A DNA stretch of 64,000 nt from contig NZ_JACNMQ010000007.1 in NCBI RefSeq assembly GCF_020622265.1, forward strand, positions 1 to 64,000, given 5' to 3'. A model generated the notes under the pieces. That model did no database searches and was not told the DNA's origin. It was given only the letters and a program-made list of their open reading frames with translations. This document shows, one piece after another, positions 44,113 to 54,452 of this stretch. The position numbers and the translations under genes were made by a program. This DNA comes from Halomonas sp. M20. GTDB taxonomy: Bacteria > Pseudomonadota > Gammaproteobacteria > Pseudomonadales > Halomonadaceae. Within the stretch, counting starts at the first letter, position 1. Every line of letters starts with the position of its first letter.

Positions 44113-45072
44113 ATGTTTCGTCTGCTGATTGCCGCAAGCCTGTTCATGCTTCTCATGTTGACCGGTGGCTGTGCCAGGGAAGCACGCCAGACCCAGTTGA
44201 TGACGGAGAACACTACCAACGTACCTGAGAACGTCTCCTGGTGTGGTACGTTGAGGCTCCCCGGAAAATGGCAAGACGATACCCCGGTAGGGGGGCTTTC
44301 CGATCTGGCCTGGGACGAAGACGAATCCCTGCTCTACATGATCTCGGATCGTGGCTGGCTGCATCGGGTACGACTGCGTTTTTCAGGCGGCGAGCTGATC
44401 GGCCTTGATCCTCTCAAGACCTATGTGCTGCGTGACCGCCAAGGGCGGGCGCTGAACGAAGATGCGGCGGATGCAGAATCCATGATCGCGCAGCGGGGCA
44501 ACAATGGGGTACGCGGCGATACTAGGCTGCTGATCGGTTTCGAACGCGACCATCGCATTCAGCACTTTTATCCCAATGGAAAATCCGTGGGCAAGCCCCT
44601 CAAACCCCAGGGGCTGCGCGGGGCCTCTCCCGAGAAAGGTGTCGAAGCCATGGGCCGCCACAAACGCGAAGGCATCATCGCCGGACTGGAAAACGCCCCC
44701 ACCGGCATCGATAAAAGCAGCACCCGCCTGTTTTCTCTCGGTAACGAGGCGGAGTGGACCTACCCCCTGCTCGATGAATCCGGCAACGCCCTGACTGCCC
44801 TGGAAACCTACGGCAACGATCTGTTGGCTCTGGAGCGCGCCTTTGCGCCGCCGGCCCCACTGGTCATCAGTCTGCGTCGCGTACAACTGGGCAGCAATGC
44901 CCAGATCGAGGTAAAAACCCTGGCCCAGCTTTCCAGCGGTGACGGCTGGCGGCTGGACAACTTCGAAGGGTTGACCCACCTGGGCGGCAATCGCTATCTC
45001 ATGGTCAGCGACGACAACTTCCGCTTGGTGCAGGAAACGCTACTGACCTGTTTCGAGCTGCCTTCACCGTGA
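44113..45072 (+). CDS. Putative lipoprotein, esterase-like activity of phytase family
   Basis: A 319-residue predicted lipoprotein: hydrophobic N-terminus, lipobox LTGGC with Cys20. The rest resembles the phytase-like beta-propeller domain (PF13449): GGLSDLAWDEDESLLYMISDRGW, a central EGVEAM-like KGVEAMGRH and the terminal LDNFEGLTHLGGNRYLMVSDDNF. Substrate unknown; phytate cleavage is not implied. AAGGAGG precedes the ATG at 44113. Divergent from dapB and convergent with the DadA-like gene. Confidence 0.8.
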   Translation: MFRLLIAASLFMLLMLTGGCAREARQTQLMTENTTNVPENVSWCGTLRLPGKWQDDTPVGGLSDLAWDEDESLLYMISDRGWLHRVRLRFSGGELIGLDPLKTYVLRDRQGRALNEDAADAESMIAQRGNNGVRGDTRLLIGFERDHRIQHFYPNGKSVGKPLKPQGLRGASPEKGVEAMGRHKREGIIAGLENAPTGIDKSSTRLFSLGNEAEWTYPLLDESGNALTALETYGNDLLALERAFAPPAPLVISLRRVQLGSNAQIEVKTLAQLSSGDGWRLDNFEGLTHLGGNRYLMVSDDNFRLVQETLLTCFELPSP

Positions 45073-45098
45073 GACGATTGCCCGGGACGCACATGTCA

Positions 45099-46340
45099 TT
45101 AAAAGCGAGCGGCACGAAACGGCTGCATATCAACGAAGGGTTCTTCACCGTCCATCATTTCTCCCAATAGTCGACCAGTGGTCGGCCCCAGGGTGAACCC
45201 CTGATGGCCGTGGCCGAAGGCGAGCCATAGGCCCGAATGATTCGGTGCCGGGCCGATGACTGGTTTCATGTCCGGCATGCAAGGTCGCGCCCCTTTCCAA
45301 GGGGCCTCGTCGAGCCGCTCACCCAAGGGAAATATCTTGCGGGCCTCGACTTCCGCATCCTCGAGTTGACCCGCATGTGGCGGCGCTTCGAGGATGTCCA
45401 TTTCCGCACCGGTAGTCAGGCGGATACCGGCGCGCATGGGTGTCAGCAGATAGCCCGTTTCATAATCCATCAGCCAGTGATTGAGCTTGGCCTCGCCTTG
45501 GGTGGCATAGTGCATGTGATAGCCCCGCATGGGAAACAGCGGCAGTCGGTAACCCAGCTGCTGCAGCCATGTGGCCGACCAGGGCCCCATGGCCACCACC
45601 AGCTCTTCCGCCTCCAGGTTGCCCTTGCTTGTGGCCAGATTCCAGCTGGACCCGGTCTGGGAAAAGCTCTTCGCCTCGGCCTGCTCGATGCGCCCGCCCA
45701 GTGCCTCGAATGCCTCGGCATAAGCCTGCACGAGCGCGCCAGGATCGATCACCGACCAGGAGTTGGTCCAATGGATGGCGCCAACCATCGCATTGGAAAC
45801 GAAGGGTTCCTTGTCCTGGAGCGCGGCCTGATCGAGCACCTCAAATTCCACACCGAAACGCTCTCTCATTTCGCTCGCGACGGCCTGCTGCTCATCCAGC
45901 ACCTGGTGCGTGCGAAATCCCTCGAACCAGCCGTCCTTCTTGATCAATGCTTCGGCGCCCGCCGCGTCGATCATCTTGGCGTGCTCGTCGGTGCAGTGCA
46001 TGATCAGGGAGGCATATTCTGGCACGATGCGGGCATAGTTACTGGGCGCAGAGTGCCGCCAAAACTGCAGCAGTGGCGCGGCGGCGGCCAGCATGCCGCG
46101 CAACCGGTAGCGAATATCGATGCTGCGATTGGGCAGCACGCGCCACAGGCTCGGCAGATCTCGCGGGAAGGGATGGGGCTGTACCGCTTCGCGCTGGATC
46201 AAGCCGGCATTGCCGAAGGAGGTTTCCTGGCCCGGCGCCTTGCGATCCACCAGCACCACCGAGCGTCCCCGCTTGGCCAGATGATAGGCAATACAGACAC
46301 CGACCATGCCGGCACCTAGAACGATGGTCTCGCGTGACAT
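45099..46340 (-). CDS. FAD-dependent D-amino acid dehydrogenase-like oxidoreductase
   Basis: The 413-residue DAO-fold flavoprotein has the N-terminal GAGMVGVCIAYHLAKRG dinucleotide motif, SFGNAGLIQ (DadA-like), a middle substrate domain, and the C-terminal GHGHQGFTLGPTTGRL. It is most like DadA-type dehydrogenases that pass electrons to the respiratory chain; without dadX or a cytochrome next to it the substrate is open. Start at 46340 was chosen because AGAGGGG lies 6 bp upstream and the motif then begins at residue 7. It follows the dnaJ terminator. Confidence 0.85.
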   Translation of the reverse strand: MSRETIVLGAGMVGVCIAYHLAKRGRSVVLVDRKAPGQETSFGNAGLIQREAVQPHPFPRDLPSLWRVLPNRSIDIRYRLRGMLAAAAPLLQFWRHSAPSNYARIVPEYASLIMHCTDEHAKMIDAAGAEALIKKDGWFEGFRTHQVLDEQQAVASEMRERFGVEFEVLDQAALQDKEPFVSNAMVGAIHWTNSWSVIDPGALVQAYAEAFEALGGRIEQAEAKSFSQTGSSWNLATSKGNLEAEELVVAMGPWSATWLQQLGYRLPLFPMRGYHMHYATQGEAKLNHWLMDYETGYLLTPMRAGIRLTTGAEMDILEAPPHAGQLEDAEVEARKIFPLGERLDEAPWKGARPCMPDMKPVIGPAPNHSGLWLAFGHGHQGFTLGPTTGRLLGEMMDGEEPFVDMQPFRAARF

Positions 46341-46499
46341 TCCCATCCCCTCTTGAGTAGCGATATTGCAATCCATTCGACTCGCTTCGGACAGCGATGA
46401 ACACGTCACAGTCTACGGCATGTCACCCGACACTCGCCAAGCTCAGGACAACTTGTTCATTACATCCACTACTACCATCACGAGCGCATCAAGCTGAAA

Positions 46500-46536
46500 C
46501 TAAAAGACCTGAGCCCCTTGCAATACAGGACTCAGG
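46500..46536 (-). terminator. Terminator downstream of dnaJ
   Basis: Minus strand: CCTGAG (46531-46536) and CTCAGG (46508-46513) form the base of a stem extended by a C/G-rich interior, then TCTTTTAG. Between this and dnaJ is an isolated run of nine G residues (46572-46580). Confidence 0.6.
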
Positions 46537-46628
46537 CCTTGAGCGCCGACTAGATGAACCGTCCAATTATTGGGGGGGGGCAGTTCACTTTTCAGTGGCG
46601 AGGCTTTTGCTCTAGCAGCCAACCGGTT

Positions 46629-47774
46629 CTACGACTTCATATCCTCGAAGAAGCGTTTCACACCATCGAACCAGCCATCCTTCTTCGGCGAATGGTGGTT
46701 GCTGTTGCCCAGGCTGTCCTGAAACTGGCGCAGCAGATCCCGCTGATGCTCGTTCAGATGCACCGGGGTTTCCACCACGACCTTGCACAGCAGATCGCCA
46801 GCAGGGCCGCCGCGCACCGGCTTGACGCCTTTACCGCGCAACCGGAACAGCTTGCCGGTCTGGGTTTCGGCAGGAATCTTGAGCTTGACCCGGCCTTCCA
46901 GGGTCGGCACTTCCAGTTCGCCGCCGAGTGCCGCATCAATGAAGTTGATCGGCATCTCGCAATGCAGATGACGGCCATCCCGCTCGAAAATCGGGTGCGC
47001 CTTGATGGCAACCTGGACGTAAAGATCCCCTGGCGGGCCATTGTTGAGCCCACTTTCGCCTTCATTGTTGAGACGAATGCGATCACCGGTATCCACGCCG
47101 GAAGGAATCTTCACCGAGAGCGTACGAGTCTCGCGTACGCGGCCTTCACCGCGACATTCGCGACACGGCACCTTGATGGATTCGCCGCTGCCATGGCAGG
47201 TTGGACAGGTCTGTTGCACCGCAAAGAAGCCTTGCTGCATGCGCACCTGACCCATGCCGTGACAGGTCGGGCAGGTTTCCTTGCTGGAGCCCGGCTCGGC
47301 ACCGCCGCCGTCACAATGGCCACAGGGAATATGGCGCGGCACACGAATGTCCACGGTGGTGCCGGATACCGCGTCCTCGAGGTCGAGCTCCAGGTTGTAG
47401 CGTAGATCGGAGCCACGCTGGGGGGCATTGGGATTTCGCCGCCCACCGCCACCACCGAAGATATCCCCGAATACATCGCCGAATATGTCACTGAAGCCGC
47501 CTGCTCCCGCACCGCCGAAGCCACCGCCACCAAAGCCGCCGGCCTGACCATCGACCCCGGCATGACCGAACTGATCGTAGGCGGCACGCTTTTCGCTGTC
47601 GGCGAGGATTTCATAGGCCTCGGATACTTCGCGGAACTTTTCTGCCGCGGAATCGTCATCCGGATTGCGGTCCGGATGGTACTTCTGGGCCAAGCGCCGA
47701 TACGCCTTCTTGATCTCTTTCTGATCGGCTTCGCGCTCGACGCCCAGTACTTCATAGTAGTCACGCTTGGACAT
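46629..47774 (-). CDS. dnaJ: Chaperone DnaJ (Hsp40)
   Basis: Co-chaperone that loads substrates on DnaK. The 381 residues show the J domain with HPD (KYHPDRNPD), a G/F-rich linker (about 75-120), and four CxxCxGxG zinc repeats (about 140-210). It is 86 bp behind dnaK; a GC-rich hairpin (47814-47836) lies between and may trim downstream expression. Confidence 0.97.
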   Translation of the reverse strand: MSKRDYYEVLGVEREADQKEIKKAYRRLAQKYHPDRNPDDDSAAEKFREVSEAYEILADSEKRAAYDQFGHAGVDGQAGGFGGGGFGGAGAGGFSDIFGDVFGDIFGGGGGRRNPNAPQRGSDLRYNLELDLEDAVSGTTVDIRVPRHIPCGHCDGGGAEPGSSKETCPTCHGMGQVRMQQGFFAVQQTCPTCHGSGESIKVPCRECRGEGRVRETRTLSVKIPSGVDTGDRIRLNNEGESGLNNGPPGDLYVQVAIKAHPIFERDGRHLHCEMPINFIDAALGGELEVPTLEGRVKLKIPAETQTGKLFRLRGKGVKPVRGGPAGDLLCKVVVETPVHLNEHQRDLLRQFQDSLGNSNHHSPKKDGWFDGVKRFFEDMKS

Positions 47775-47813
47775 GGATCCGTCCGCCTCCGTATCGAATA
47801 GACAGAAACAACA

Positions 47814-47836
47814 GCGCGGGAGTCATGCTCCCGCGC
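47814..47836 (-). terminator. Hairpin between dnaK and dnaJ (partial terminator)
   Basis: Minus strand: GCGCGGGAG (47828-47836) pairs with CTCCCGCGC (47814-47822), five-base loop, then TGTTGTTTCTG. It could attenuate or stabilise the dnaK 3' end, giving more DnaK than DnaJ. Confidence 0.55.
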
Positions 47837-47860
47837 CGCCGTTCGTGTCAGACGTCGTGG

Positions 47861-49786
47861 TTATTGCTTTTTCTGGTCGTCGTTGACTTCTTCATACTCG
47901 GCATCGACCACATCGTCTTCGGGCTTCTGGGTGCCTTCTTCCTGACCATCACCCTGGGGCGTCTCGGCCTGCTCGGCGTACATCTTCTGCGCCAGGCTGC
48001 CAGAGGCTTCGGTCAGTGCATCCAGCTTGGTCTGGATGGCTTGCTGGTCGTCACCCTTGAGCGCTTCTTCAAGCTCAGTGATGGCACTTTCGATGTTTTG
48101 CTTGTCCTCATCGGAGGCCTTGTCGCCAGCGTCGGTCAAGGTCTTGCGCGCCGCGTGGATCATGCCATCCGCTTGGTTGCGCAGCTGCACCATCTCTTCG
48201 AACTTCTTGTCCTCGTCGGCATGGGCCTCGGCATCCTGGACCATCTGTTCGACTTCTTCGTCGCTTAGACCGCTGGAGGCCTTGATGACGATGGACTGCT
48301 CCTTGCCGGTTGCCTTGTCCTTGGCGGACACGTTGAGGATACCGTTGGCATCGAGATCGAAGGCAACTTCGATCTGCGGCACGCCCCGGGGCGCCGGCGG
48401 AATGTCCGCCAGATCGAAACGACCCAGGGACTTGTTCTGACCGGACTGCTTGCGCTCACCCTGCAGTGCGTGGATGGTCACGGCGGTCTGGTTGTCATCC
48501 GCGGTCGAGAAGGTCTGGGTCTTCTTGGTCGGGATGGTGGTGTTCTTCTCGATCAGCGGCGTCATCACGCCACCCAGAGTTTCGATACCGAGCGTCAGCG
48601 GCGTCACGTCGAGCAGCAGCACGTCCTTGACGTCGCCACCCAGCACGCCGCCCTGGATTGCGGCACCCACGGCCACGGCTTCATCCGGGTTAACGTCCTT
48701 GCGTGCTTCCTTACCGAAGAACTCGGCAGCCTTGGCCTGGACCATCGGCATGCGCGTCTGACCACCGACGAGAATGACGTCATCGATCTCGGAGTTGGAA
48801 AGCCCCGCGTCCGCCAGGGCGGTCTTGCATGGGCCCAATGAGCGCTTGACCAAGTCCTCGACCAGAGACTCGAGCTTGGCGCGAGTGATCTTAACGTTCA
48901 AGTGCTTGGGACCGGTGTTGTCTGCCGTGATGTAAGGCAGATTGACGTCGGTCTGCTGAGCGCTGGACAGCTCGATCTTGGCCTTCTCGGCAGCTTCCTT
49001 GAGGCGCTGCATGGCCAGATTGTCGCCGGACAGATCGATACCGCTGTCGGACTTGAACTGATCCACCAGATAGTTGATCAGCTTGAGGTCGAAGTCCTCG
49101 CCCCCCAGGAAAGTATCGCCGTTGGTGGCCAACACCTCGAACTGGGTTTCACCATCAACGTCGGCCACTTCGATGATCGAGATGTCGAAGGTACCGCCGC
49201 CCAGGTCATAGACCGCGATGGTCTTGTCACCGCGCGCCTTGTCCATGCCGTAGGCCAGCGCTGCCGCAGTCGGCTCGTTGATGATGCGCTTGACTTCGAG
49301 GCCGGCAATGCGACCGGCATCCTTGGTGGCCTGGCGCTGGGAGTCGTTGAAGTAGGCCGGCACGGTAATGACTGCCTCGGTGACGCTTTCACCCAGATAG
49401 TCTTCGGCGGTCTTCTTCATCTTCTTCAGCACTTCTGCGCTGACCTGGGGCGGTGCCATTTTCTTGCCCTTGACCTCGATCCAGGCATCGCCATTGTCAG
49501 CGCTGGCAATGGTGTAGGGCACCATCTTGATGTCCTTTTGCACCACCTCGTCCTGGAAACGACGTCCGATCAGACGCTTGATGGCATACAGCGTGTTGGT
49601 CGGGTTGGTGACCGCCTGACGCTTGGCCGCCTGGCCCACCAGCGTTTCGCCATCATCGGTATAAGCAATGATGGAAGGCGTGGTGCGAGTGCCTTCGGCA
49701 TTTTCAATGACCTTTGGCTTGTCGCCGTCAAGTACGGCAACACAAGAGTTTGTGGTTCCTAAATCGATACCAATTATGCGACCCAT
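47861..49786 (-). CDS. dnaK: Chaperone DnaK (Hsp70)
   Basis: Central Hsp70. The 641 residues (E. coli 638) have [10 protein letters not shown], the signature [22 protein letters not shown], the interdomain linker region [16 protein letters not shown] and the acidic C-terminal [10 protein letters not shown]-like tail. Part of grpE-dnaK-dnaJ, 118 bp behind grpE, under the sigma32 promoter. Confidence 0.98.
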   Translation of the reverse strand: MGRIIGIDLGTTNSCVAVLDGDKPKVIENAEGTRTTPSIIAYTDDGETLVGQAAKRQAVTNPTNTLYAIKRLIGRRFQDEVVQKDIKMVPYTIASADNGDAWIEVKGKKMAPPQVSAEVLKKMKKTAEDYLGESVTEAVITVPAYFNDSQRQATKDAGRIAGLEVKRIINEPTAAALAYGMDKARGDKTIAVYDLGGGTFDISIIEVADVDGETQFEVLATNGDTFLGGEDFDLKLINYLVDQFKSDSGIDLSGDNLAMQRLKEAAEKAKIELSSAQQTDVNLPYITADNTGPKHLNVKITRAKLESLVEDLVKRSLGPCKTALADAGLSNSEIDDVILVGGQTRMPMVQAKAAEFFGKEARKDVNPDEAVAVGAAIQGGVLGGDVKDVLLLDVTPLTLGIETLGGVMTPLIEKNTTIPTKKTQTFSTADDNQTAVTIHALQGERKQSGQNKSLGRFDLADIPPAPRGVPQIEVAFDLDANGILNVSAKDKATGKEQSIVIKASSGLSDEEVEQMVQDAEAHADEDKKFEEMVQLRNQADGMIHAARKTLTDAGDKASDEDKQNIESAITELEEALKGDDQQAIQTKLDALTEASGSLAQKMYAEQAETPQGDGQEEGTQKPEDDVVDAEYEEVNDDQKKQ

Positions 49787-49904
49787 ATAAATACCTCAAA
49801 ATCGTTACTTGACTGTTTTAACGGCTTGCGCTGTGTCTTTGACGTCTATTTGGGGGCTCGAATGCGCCTTTCAAGGGGCCTGATCATTTTGGCCACCAAT
49901 TCAT

Positions 49905-50543
49905 TCATTGCGCGGATTTGCTGACCACCACCATGGCCGGACGAATCAAGCGCCCATTGAGCACGTAACCTTTCTGAATCACGTCCATCACGGTGTTGGG
50001 TTCCACATCCCCACTGGGCACCATGGTCATGGCCTCGTGGTACTGCGGATCGAAAGGCTCGCCTTGGGGATCGATCGCCTCGACGCCGAACTTGGCTAGC
50101 ACATCGAGCTGCAGTTTCAGCGTCATGGAAACACCTTCCCGGTGCACTTCACTGGCGCCATCATTCATGGCTTCAAGCGCCTTCTCCAGACTATCGACCA
50201 CCGGTAGAAGCTCCTTGACGAACTTCTCGAGAGCGAACTTGCGAGCCTTGTCGACATCCTGCTCGGCACGCCGGCGCACATTCTGGCTCTCGGCCGCTGC
50301 GCGCAATGCCTGGTCCTTGGCCTCACCCAGCGCTTGCTCGAGCTCTTCGACCCTGGCTGCCAGCACATCGGCCTCAGGATCCTCGACGGCCTCGGCGTTG
50401 AACAATGCTTCGTCTTCCGCCAGGGCCTCTTCGCCGGCTTCGGCATCATCAAGCTGACCTTCGATAGGCTCTGCCTGTGGCTCGGCATCGCGCTCGGTGC
50501 GCTGTAATTCTTCATCAATTGGTGCTTGTGGATCTCTAGCCAT
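49905..50543 (-). CDS. grpE: Nucleotide exchange factor GrpE
   Basis: Releases ADP from DnaK. The 212 residues begin with a long acidic, probably disordered segment (Glu/Asp/Ala-rich, about 1-50), then the coiled coil ([21 protein letters not shown]) and the beta domain with [19 protein letters not shown] and [12 protein letters not shown]. First gene of the heat-shock operon. Confidence 0.96.
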   Translation of the reverse strand: MARDPQAPIDEELQRTERDAEPQAEPIEGQLDDAEAGEEALAEDEALFNAEAVEDPEADVLAARVEELEQALGEAKDQALRAAAESQNVRRRAEQDVDKARKFALEKFVKELLPVVDSLEKALEAMNDGASEVHREGVSMTLKLQLDVLAKFGVEAIDPQGEPFDPQYHEAMTMVPSGDVEPNTVMDVIQKGYVLNGRLIRPAMVVVSKSAQ

Positions 50544-50611
50544 GTCGCTCTCCTGACATCACTGAACTGAAATGAGCGGCCCATAGCCGCGAAGGTTATT
50601 GATTTGCTCCC

Positions 50612-50640
50612 TATATGGGGTTGTCACAAGCGATCTCAAG
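50612..50640 (-). promoter_or_regulatory. sigma32 heat-shock promoter of grpE-dnaK-dnaJ
   Basis: Minus strand: CTTGAG (50635-50640), 14-bp spacer, CCCCATATA (50612-50620). This fits the sigma32 consensus CTTGAA-N13-17-CCCCATNT almost exactly, and lies 69 bp before the grpE start. Confidence 0.85.
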
Positions 50641-50679
50641 GCATGTTTTTAGTTGTGGCATTGCGTTGACAAAGAAGGA

Positions 50680-50716
50680 TTGAAGAAAGAACGACAGATA
50701 CTGTATAAACGAACAG
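50680..50716 (+). promoter_or_regulatory. LexA (SOS) box over the recN promoter
   Basis: CTGTATAAACGAACAG (50701-50716) has the full CTGT-N8-ACAG core of a LexA site. It overlaps a plausible -10 (TATAAA, 50704-50709) paired with -35 TTGAAG (50680-50685). recN is a classic SOS gene, so LexA repression is expected. Confidence 0.8.
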
Positions 50717-50759
50717 ATAACATTCGATGGTTTCTTTATTCACCACACCGGAGGTAATC

Positions 50760-52433
50760 ATGCTCGTCCAGCTTGCGATTCGTGACTTTGCCATCGTCGA
50801 GCGCCTCGATCTCGATCTACATGACGGCATGACCGCTATCACCGGTGAGACCGGCGCCGGTAAATCGGTTCTACTGGGTGCCTTGGGACTGTGTCTCGGT
50901 GAGCGAGCCGACGCTGCCAGCGTGCGCCACGGAGCCAAACGTGCGGATCTCAGCGCTCGTTTCGATATCGAGCGACTACCTGTCGCAAGGGCATGGCTCG
51001 AAGCCCGGGAACTACCAACAGAAGATTGCCTGCTGCGCAGGGTCGTAGCTGCCAACGGGCGCTCCAAGGCCTGGATCAACGGCCATCCCTGCACGGTGAG
51101 CGATCTTAAGGCGTTAGGCGAGCACCTGATCGAGATTCATGGGCAGCATGCCCACCAGGCCCTGTTGCAAGAAGATACCCACCTACGCTTGCTCGACGAT
51201 TTCGCTGACCAGAGCGATGCCGTCGACGAACTCGGCGCCACCTTTCGGCAATGGCAGGAAGCACGACGCCGCTTGAAGCATCTGTCCGACAGCGGCGATG
51301 AAATTCAGGCGCGTCGTCAGCTGTTGCGTTATCAGGTAGACGAACTGGATCAGCTGGCCCTCGCTGACAACGAACTCGAAGTGCTGGAGCAGGAACAAGC
51401 CGTACTGGCCCATGCGGAAGAGACGCTACGGGAAACGCAGCTTGCGGTGGATTGTTGCGATCATGATAACGGCGGCGCCTTGACGTTGCTTCATCAGGCG
51501 CTAACGCGTATTGGCAGTTTGCCCGGCGCCGAACAGGGCTCTCTTGCCGAAGCGCGCAGCATGCTCAACGATGCCCAGATACAGATCGAAGAAGCCGCCC
51601 GCGAGTTGCACTACTTCATCGATCATACGGAGCTCGACCCGGCACGTCTGGCCGACGTGGAGGAGCGCCTTGCGGAGGTTCATCGCGTCGCACGCAAGCA
51701 TCATGTAATGCCGGAAGAACTGACCGAGCTGCAGCAGCGCCTGCGCAGCGAACTAGAGTCGCTGGAAGGGGGCGAACACGACCTGGAAGCGTTGACCGCC
51801 GAGGTCGAGGCTACGCGAGATGCCTATCGCACGACTGCTCGCCGAATCAGCAAGAAGCGCCAGAAGGCGGCGGTCGCTTTTGGCAAGGAAGTACAGGACC
51901 AGCTGGGATTCCTCGCCATGGGCAAGGCACGCTTCGAGGTCGAGGTTGCCTCCCGAGATACGCCACAGCCAAACGGCCTGGATTCGGTGCGATTCTTGAT
52001 CAGCGCCAACCCCGGTCAGCCGGCCCGCCCGTTGGCCAAGGTTGCCTCCGGTGGCGAGCTGTCACGCATCAGCCTAGCCATACAGGTGGTTGCCGCAAGT
52101 CACAGCACCATCGCGACACTGGTTTTTGACGAAGTGGACGTAGGGGTATCCGGCGCCACCGCTGAGATCGTGGGACAACTCTTGCGCCGCCTCGGTCAAT
52201 CCGGCCAGGTGATGACCGTGACCCACCTGCCCCAGGTGGCCGCTCAGGCACATCAACATCTGCATATCGAGAAACAAGCAGCAGAGGACGTGACATTGAC
52301 GCAAATGGCTTTGCTCGACGAGGCTGGCCGCGTAAATGAGTTGGCGCGAATGCTTGGCGGCATCCATCTTTCGGATCGAACCCTGGCCCACGCCCGGGAA
52401 ATGCTGGACGCCAGTCAGCACGCCCATCACTGA
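50760..52433 (+). CDS. recN: DNA repair protein RecN
   Basis: SMC-like ATPase acting early in double-strand break repair. The 557 residues have Walker A GETGAGKSV (about 31-39), a long helical coiled-coil middle, the ABC signature KVASGGELSRISLA and Walker B VFDEVDVGVSG. ATG at 50760 has GGAGG at good spacing; the ATG at 50727 upstream does not. SOS-type control is visible in the LexA box 44 bp before the start. Confidence 0.96.
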   Translation: MLVQLAIRDFAIVERLDLDLHDGMTAITGETGAGKSVLLGALGLCLGERADAASVRHGAKRADLSARFDIERLPVARAWLEARELPTEDCLLRRVVAANGRSKAWINGHPCTVSDLKALGEHLIEIHGQHAHQALLQEDTHLRLLDDFADQSDAVDELGATFRQWQEARRRLKHLSDSGDEIQARRQLLRYQVDELDQLALADNELEVLEQEQAVLAHAEETLRETQLAVDCCDHDNGGALTLLHQALTRIGSLPGAEQGSLAEARSMLNDAQIQIEEAARELHYFIDHTELDPARLADVEERLAEVHRVARKHHVMPEELTELQQRLRSELESLEGGEHDLEALTAEVEATRDAYRTTARRISKKRQKAAVAFGKEVQDQLGFLAMGKARFEVEVASRDTPQPNGLDSVRFLISANPGQPARPLAKVASGGELSRISLAIQVVAASHSTIATLVFDEVDVGVSGATAEIVGQLLRRLGQSGQVMTVTHLPQVAAQAHQHLHIEKQAAEDVTLTQMALLDEAGRVNELARMLGGIHLSDRTLAHAREMLDASQHAHH

Positions 52434-52448
52434 CTGACTCCTAAACTG

Positions 52449-52475
52449 AAACGCCAGCCTTGAAGGCTGGCGTTT
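52449..52475. terminator. Bidirectional terminator between recN and fur
   Basis: A perfect 11-bp stem, AAACGCCAGCC (52449-52459) and GGCTGGCGTTT (52465-52475), loop TTGAA. Convergent genes on both sides. Confidence 0.8.
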
Positions 52476-52496
52476 AAAGCACACGTCCATGCGAAC

Positions 52497-52940
52497 TCAG
52501 GACTTCTTGACGCCTTCCTGGCGAGTCGCTCGCGATCCCTTGGGCCGCACATACAATACCAAGGCATGATCTACGAGCTCGTAACCATGTTCCTCGACGA
52601 TTTCTTGCTGACGACGCTCGATCTGTTCGTCGAAGAACTCGATGATCTGGCCACTTTCCAGGCACACCATATGATCATGATGTTCCTCATGGGACATTTC
52701 GAAGACCGCATGTCCGCCATCGAAATTGTGGCGGACGACCAGGCCTGCGGACTCAAACTGCGTCAATACACGATAGACGGTTGCTAATCCTACGTCCTCA
52801 CCGGCATCCAGCAGCGCCTTGTAGACATCTTCGGCGCTGAGATGATCACCCGTGGAACTTTCAAGGATTTGCAGGATCTTGACACGAGGCAATGTAACCT
52901 TGAGTCCCGCCCTGCGTAGTTCGTGGTTTTGATCGGCCAT
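52497..52940 (-). CDS. fur: Ferric uptake regulator Fur
   Basis: Iron-responsive repressor. The 147 residues have the winged helix (LPRVKILQILES ... GLATVYRVLTQFE) and the metal-binding HHDHMVC. Only one Cys of the usual CxxC remains (CLES) and the C-terminal CxxC pair of E. coli Fur is absent, as in Pseudomonas Fur, so a structural Cys4 zinc site is not expected. ATG at 52940 matches the family start (MADQNHELRRAGL). Divergent from bamE with 72 bp between, as in Pseudomonas. Confidence 0.96.
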   Translation of the reverse strand: MADQNHELRRAGLKVTLPRVKILQILESSTGDHLSAEDVYKALLDAGEDVGLATVYRVLTQFESAGLVVRHNFDGGHAVFEMSHEEHHDHMVCLESGQIIEFFDEQIERRQQEIVEEHGYELVDHALVLYVRPKGSRATRQEGVKKS

Positions 52941-53012
52941 GATAGCTCTTCGCAGTATTGTGATGGGTCGGGTATGATCGGCCCAAGAAACGATAGTGAA
53001 GAATGGGGCCAA

Positions 53013-53468
53013 ATGCAAAATCTTATCAAAATAGCCACCTTTTCCATTGCTCTCTCCCTGATGGGTGGCTGCAGTTATTTTAGCGTCTACAAACGCGATT
53101 TGCCCCAGGGCAATCTGTTCACTCAAGACATGGTTGCGCAGTTAAAGCCTGGTATGAGCCGTGAACAAGTCGTCTATGTCATGGGCATGCCGCTTTTGAG
53201 AACACCCTTCGATGAAAATCAGTGGGAATACGTGTCTCGACTGGACGAAGCCTATGCCGGAGTAAAACAGCGTCGCGTAACGTTGACCTTCGCCAACAAC
53301 CAACTGGTGGATATCAAGACATCAGGTGACATGGATGCCGACATGGAGCTGTCGCCAGACTCCGACCTGGGCCCTGCCCTCGATCCGGGTGGCGTCGAAC
53401 CATTACCTGGCAGTTCGCCCGTGCCTTCTCCCGGTGAAGAGCCCGATAGCCGCGGTGAGCAGATCTAG
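53013..53468 (+). CDS. bamE: Outer membrane assembly lipoprotein BamE (OmlA/SmpA)
   Basis: Small lipoprotein of the BAM complex that inserts beta-barrel proteins. The 151 residues have a lipobox LMGGC with Cys20, then VYKRDLPQGN, the family signature GMSREQVVYVMGMPLL and the C-terminal VTLTFANNQL. The C-terminal tail (residues 105-151) is Pro/Asp/Gly-rich and longer than in E. coli. Divergent from fur. Confidence 0.93.
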   Translation: MQNLIKIATFSIALSLMGGCSYFSVYKRDLPQGNLFTQDMVAQLKPGMSREQVVYVMGMPLLRTPFDENQWEYVSRLDEAYAGVKQRRVTLTFANNQLVDIKTSGDMDADMELSPDSDLGPALDPGGVEPLPGSSPVPSPGEEPDSRGEQI

Positions 53469-53484
53469 TACAGGCTCGTCATCA

Positions 53485-53826
53485 TCAACCTCGGGCGTTG
53501 CGTGTTGCGCGTTTCGCCCGTGCCTGTTTGGGGTCGATGTGTAATGGCCGATAGATTTCGACACGATCGCCGGCTCGCAGCACATGCTGGTCGGGGTCGC
53601 GTAGCAGCTTGCCAAAAATTCCTAGCGCCGTCTGACTGAATGTTTCTGGGGGCAGTGTGGGGAAATAGCGTGGCATCTTCGCCATCGCGACCGCTTGTCG
53701 AGCAGTAGTGCCCGGCGAAACGGTCAGAACGACGATTTTTTGGGAATCGGGAAGAGCAAAAGCAACCTCCACGATCAAGCCCGCAGCGCCTCTGGGCATG
53801 GCGAGAGCAACGCCGTCACTTGCCAT
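53485..53826 (-). CDS. rnfH: RnfH family ubiquitin-like protein
   Basis: A 113-residue beta-grasp protein of the RnfH/UPF0125 family (VEVAFALPDSQKIVVLTV ... LGIFGKLL ... LRAGDRVEIYRPLHIDPKQARAKRA). It pairs with ratA as in E. coli (ratB/pasI); function uncertain, and despite the name no rnf genes are nearby. It overlaps the ratA stop by 11 bp. The ATG at 53799 is a possible shorter start. Confidence 0.9.
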   Translation of the reverse strand: MASDGVALAMPRGAAGLIVEVAFALPDSQKIVVLTVSPGTTARQAVAMAKMPRYFPTLPPETFSQTALGIFGKLLRDPDQHVLRAGDRVEIYRPLHIDPKQARAKRATRNARG

Positions 53827-54250
53827 AGACGACGTCGGCGCGCCGGGTAAAAGCCTCGACCTGCTGCTTGGCCATTTGATTGAATAGCTTGCCGAACGCC
53901 ATCCCCAACAAGCGATTGGAAAATTCGAAATTCATCTCGAGGCTGACTTTACAGGCCTCTTGCCCCATGGGCATGAACAGCCAGCGCCCGCGCATATGCT
54001 TGAAGGGCCCATTGACCAATGAAAGCTCGATACGCTCCGGCTCATAAAGATCGTTGCGCGTGGTAAAACTCTGTTCGACACCGGCTTTGCCCAACGTCAG
54101 CTCGCCGATAAGATGATTTTCATCGCGCTCGATCAAGCGTGTACGACGACAGCCAGGCAGAAACTCAGGATAGCGTTCGAAATCGTTGACCAGGTCGAAC
54201 ATGGCTTTTGGGGAATGCCGTACCAAGGCAGATCGATTGACCGTAGGCAT
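53816..54250 (-). CDS. ratA: RatA family START-like protein
   Basis: A 144-residue SRPBCC/COQ10-type lipid-binding fold protein ([25 protein letters not shown], then the terminal helix [21 protein letters not shown]). E. coli RatA was described as a toxin that blocks 70S association, while relatives act in ubiquinone handling; the toxin label should be treated with care. ATG at 54250 follows GGAGAGG. Order smpB/ratA-rnfH/bamE is conserved across gammaproteobacteria. Confidence 0.92.
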   Translation of the reverse strand: MPTVNRSALVRHSPKAMFDLVNDFERYPEFLPGCRRTRLIERDENHLIGELTLGKAGVEQSFTTRNDLYEPERIELSLVNGPFKHMRGRWLFMPMGQEACKVSLEMNFEFSNRLLGMAFGKLFNQMAKQQVEAFTRRADVVYGK

Positions 54251-54452
54251 ATACCTCTCCGCTGAAGTCACTATGCTAGCGCATTTTATTCGTATGCCTG
54301 ATTCATGTGCCTACGCAATACACATATTTATGCACTATTGCGAACGCACGCCAAGGCGTACCATGGATAATCACGCCAAAACCTTGAATGGTATCACGCT
54401 TTGCCCCATATCGAAGGGCTGGCGGACAGGGCATATCAAGACAAGAGGACAC

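Noticed and set aside
45237-46319. A 360-codon open frame opposite the DadA-like gene
   Set aside because: Shadow of the flavoprotein; no motif and composition typical of antisense frames.
50727-50759. Upstream ATG for recN
   Set aside because: No ribosome-binding site; the ATG at 50760 has GGAGG and matches the family N-terminus.
53485-54250. ratA-rnfH as a toxin-antitoxin pair
   Set aside because: The E. coli toxin claim does not transfer safely; both are conserved core genes beside smpB and bamE, so I report them as families only.
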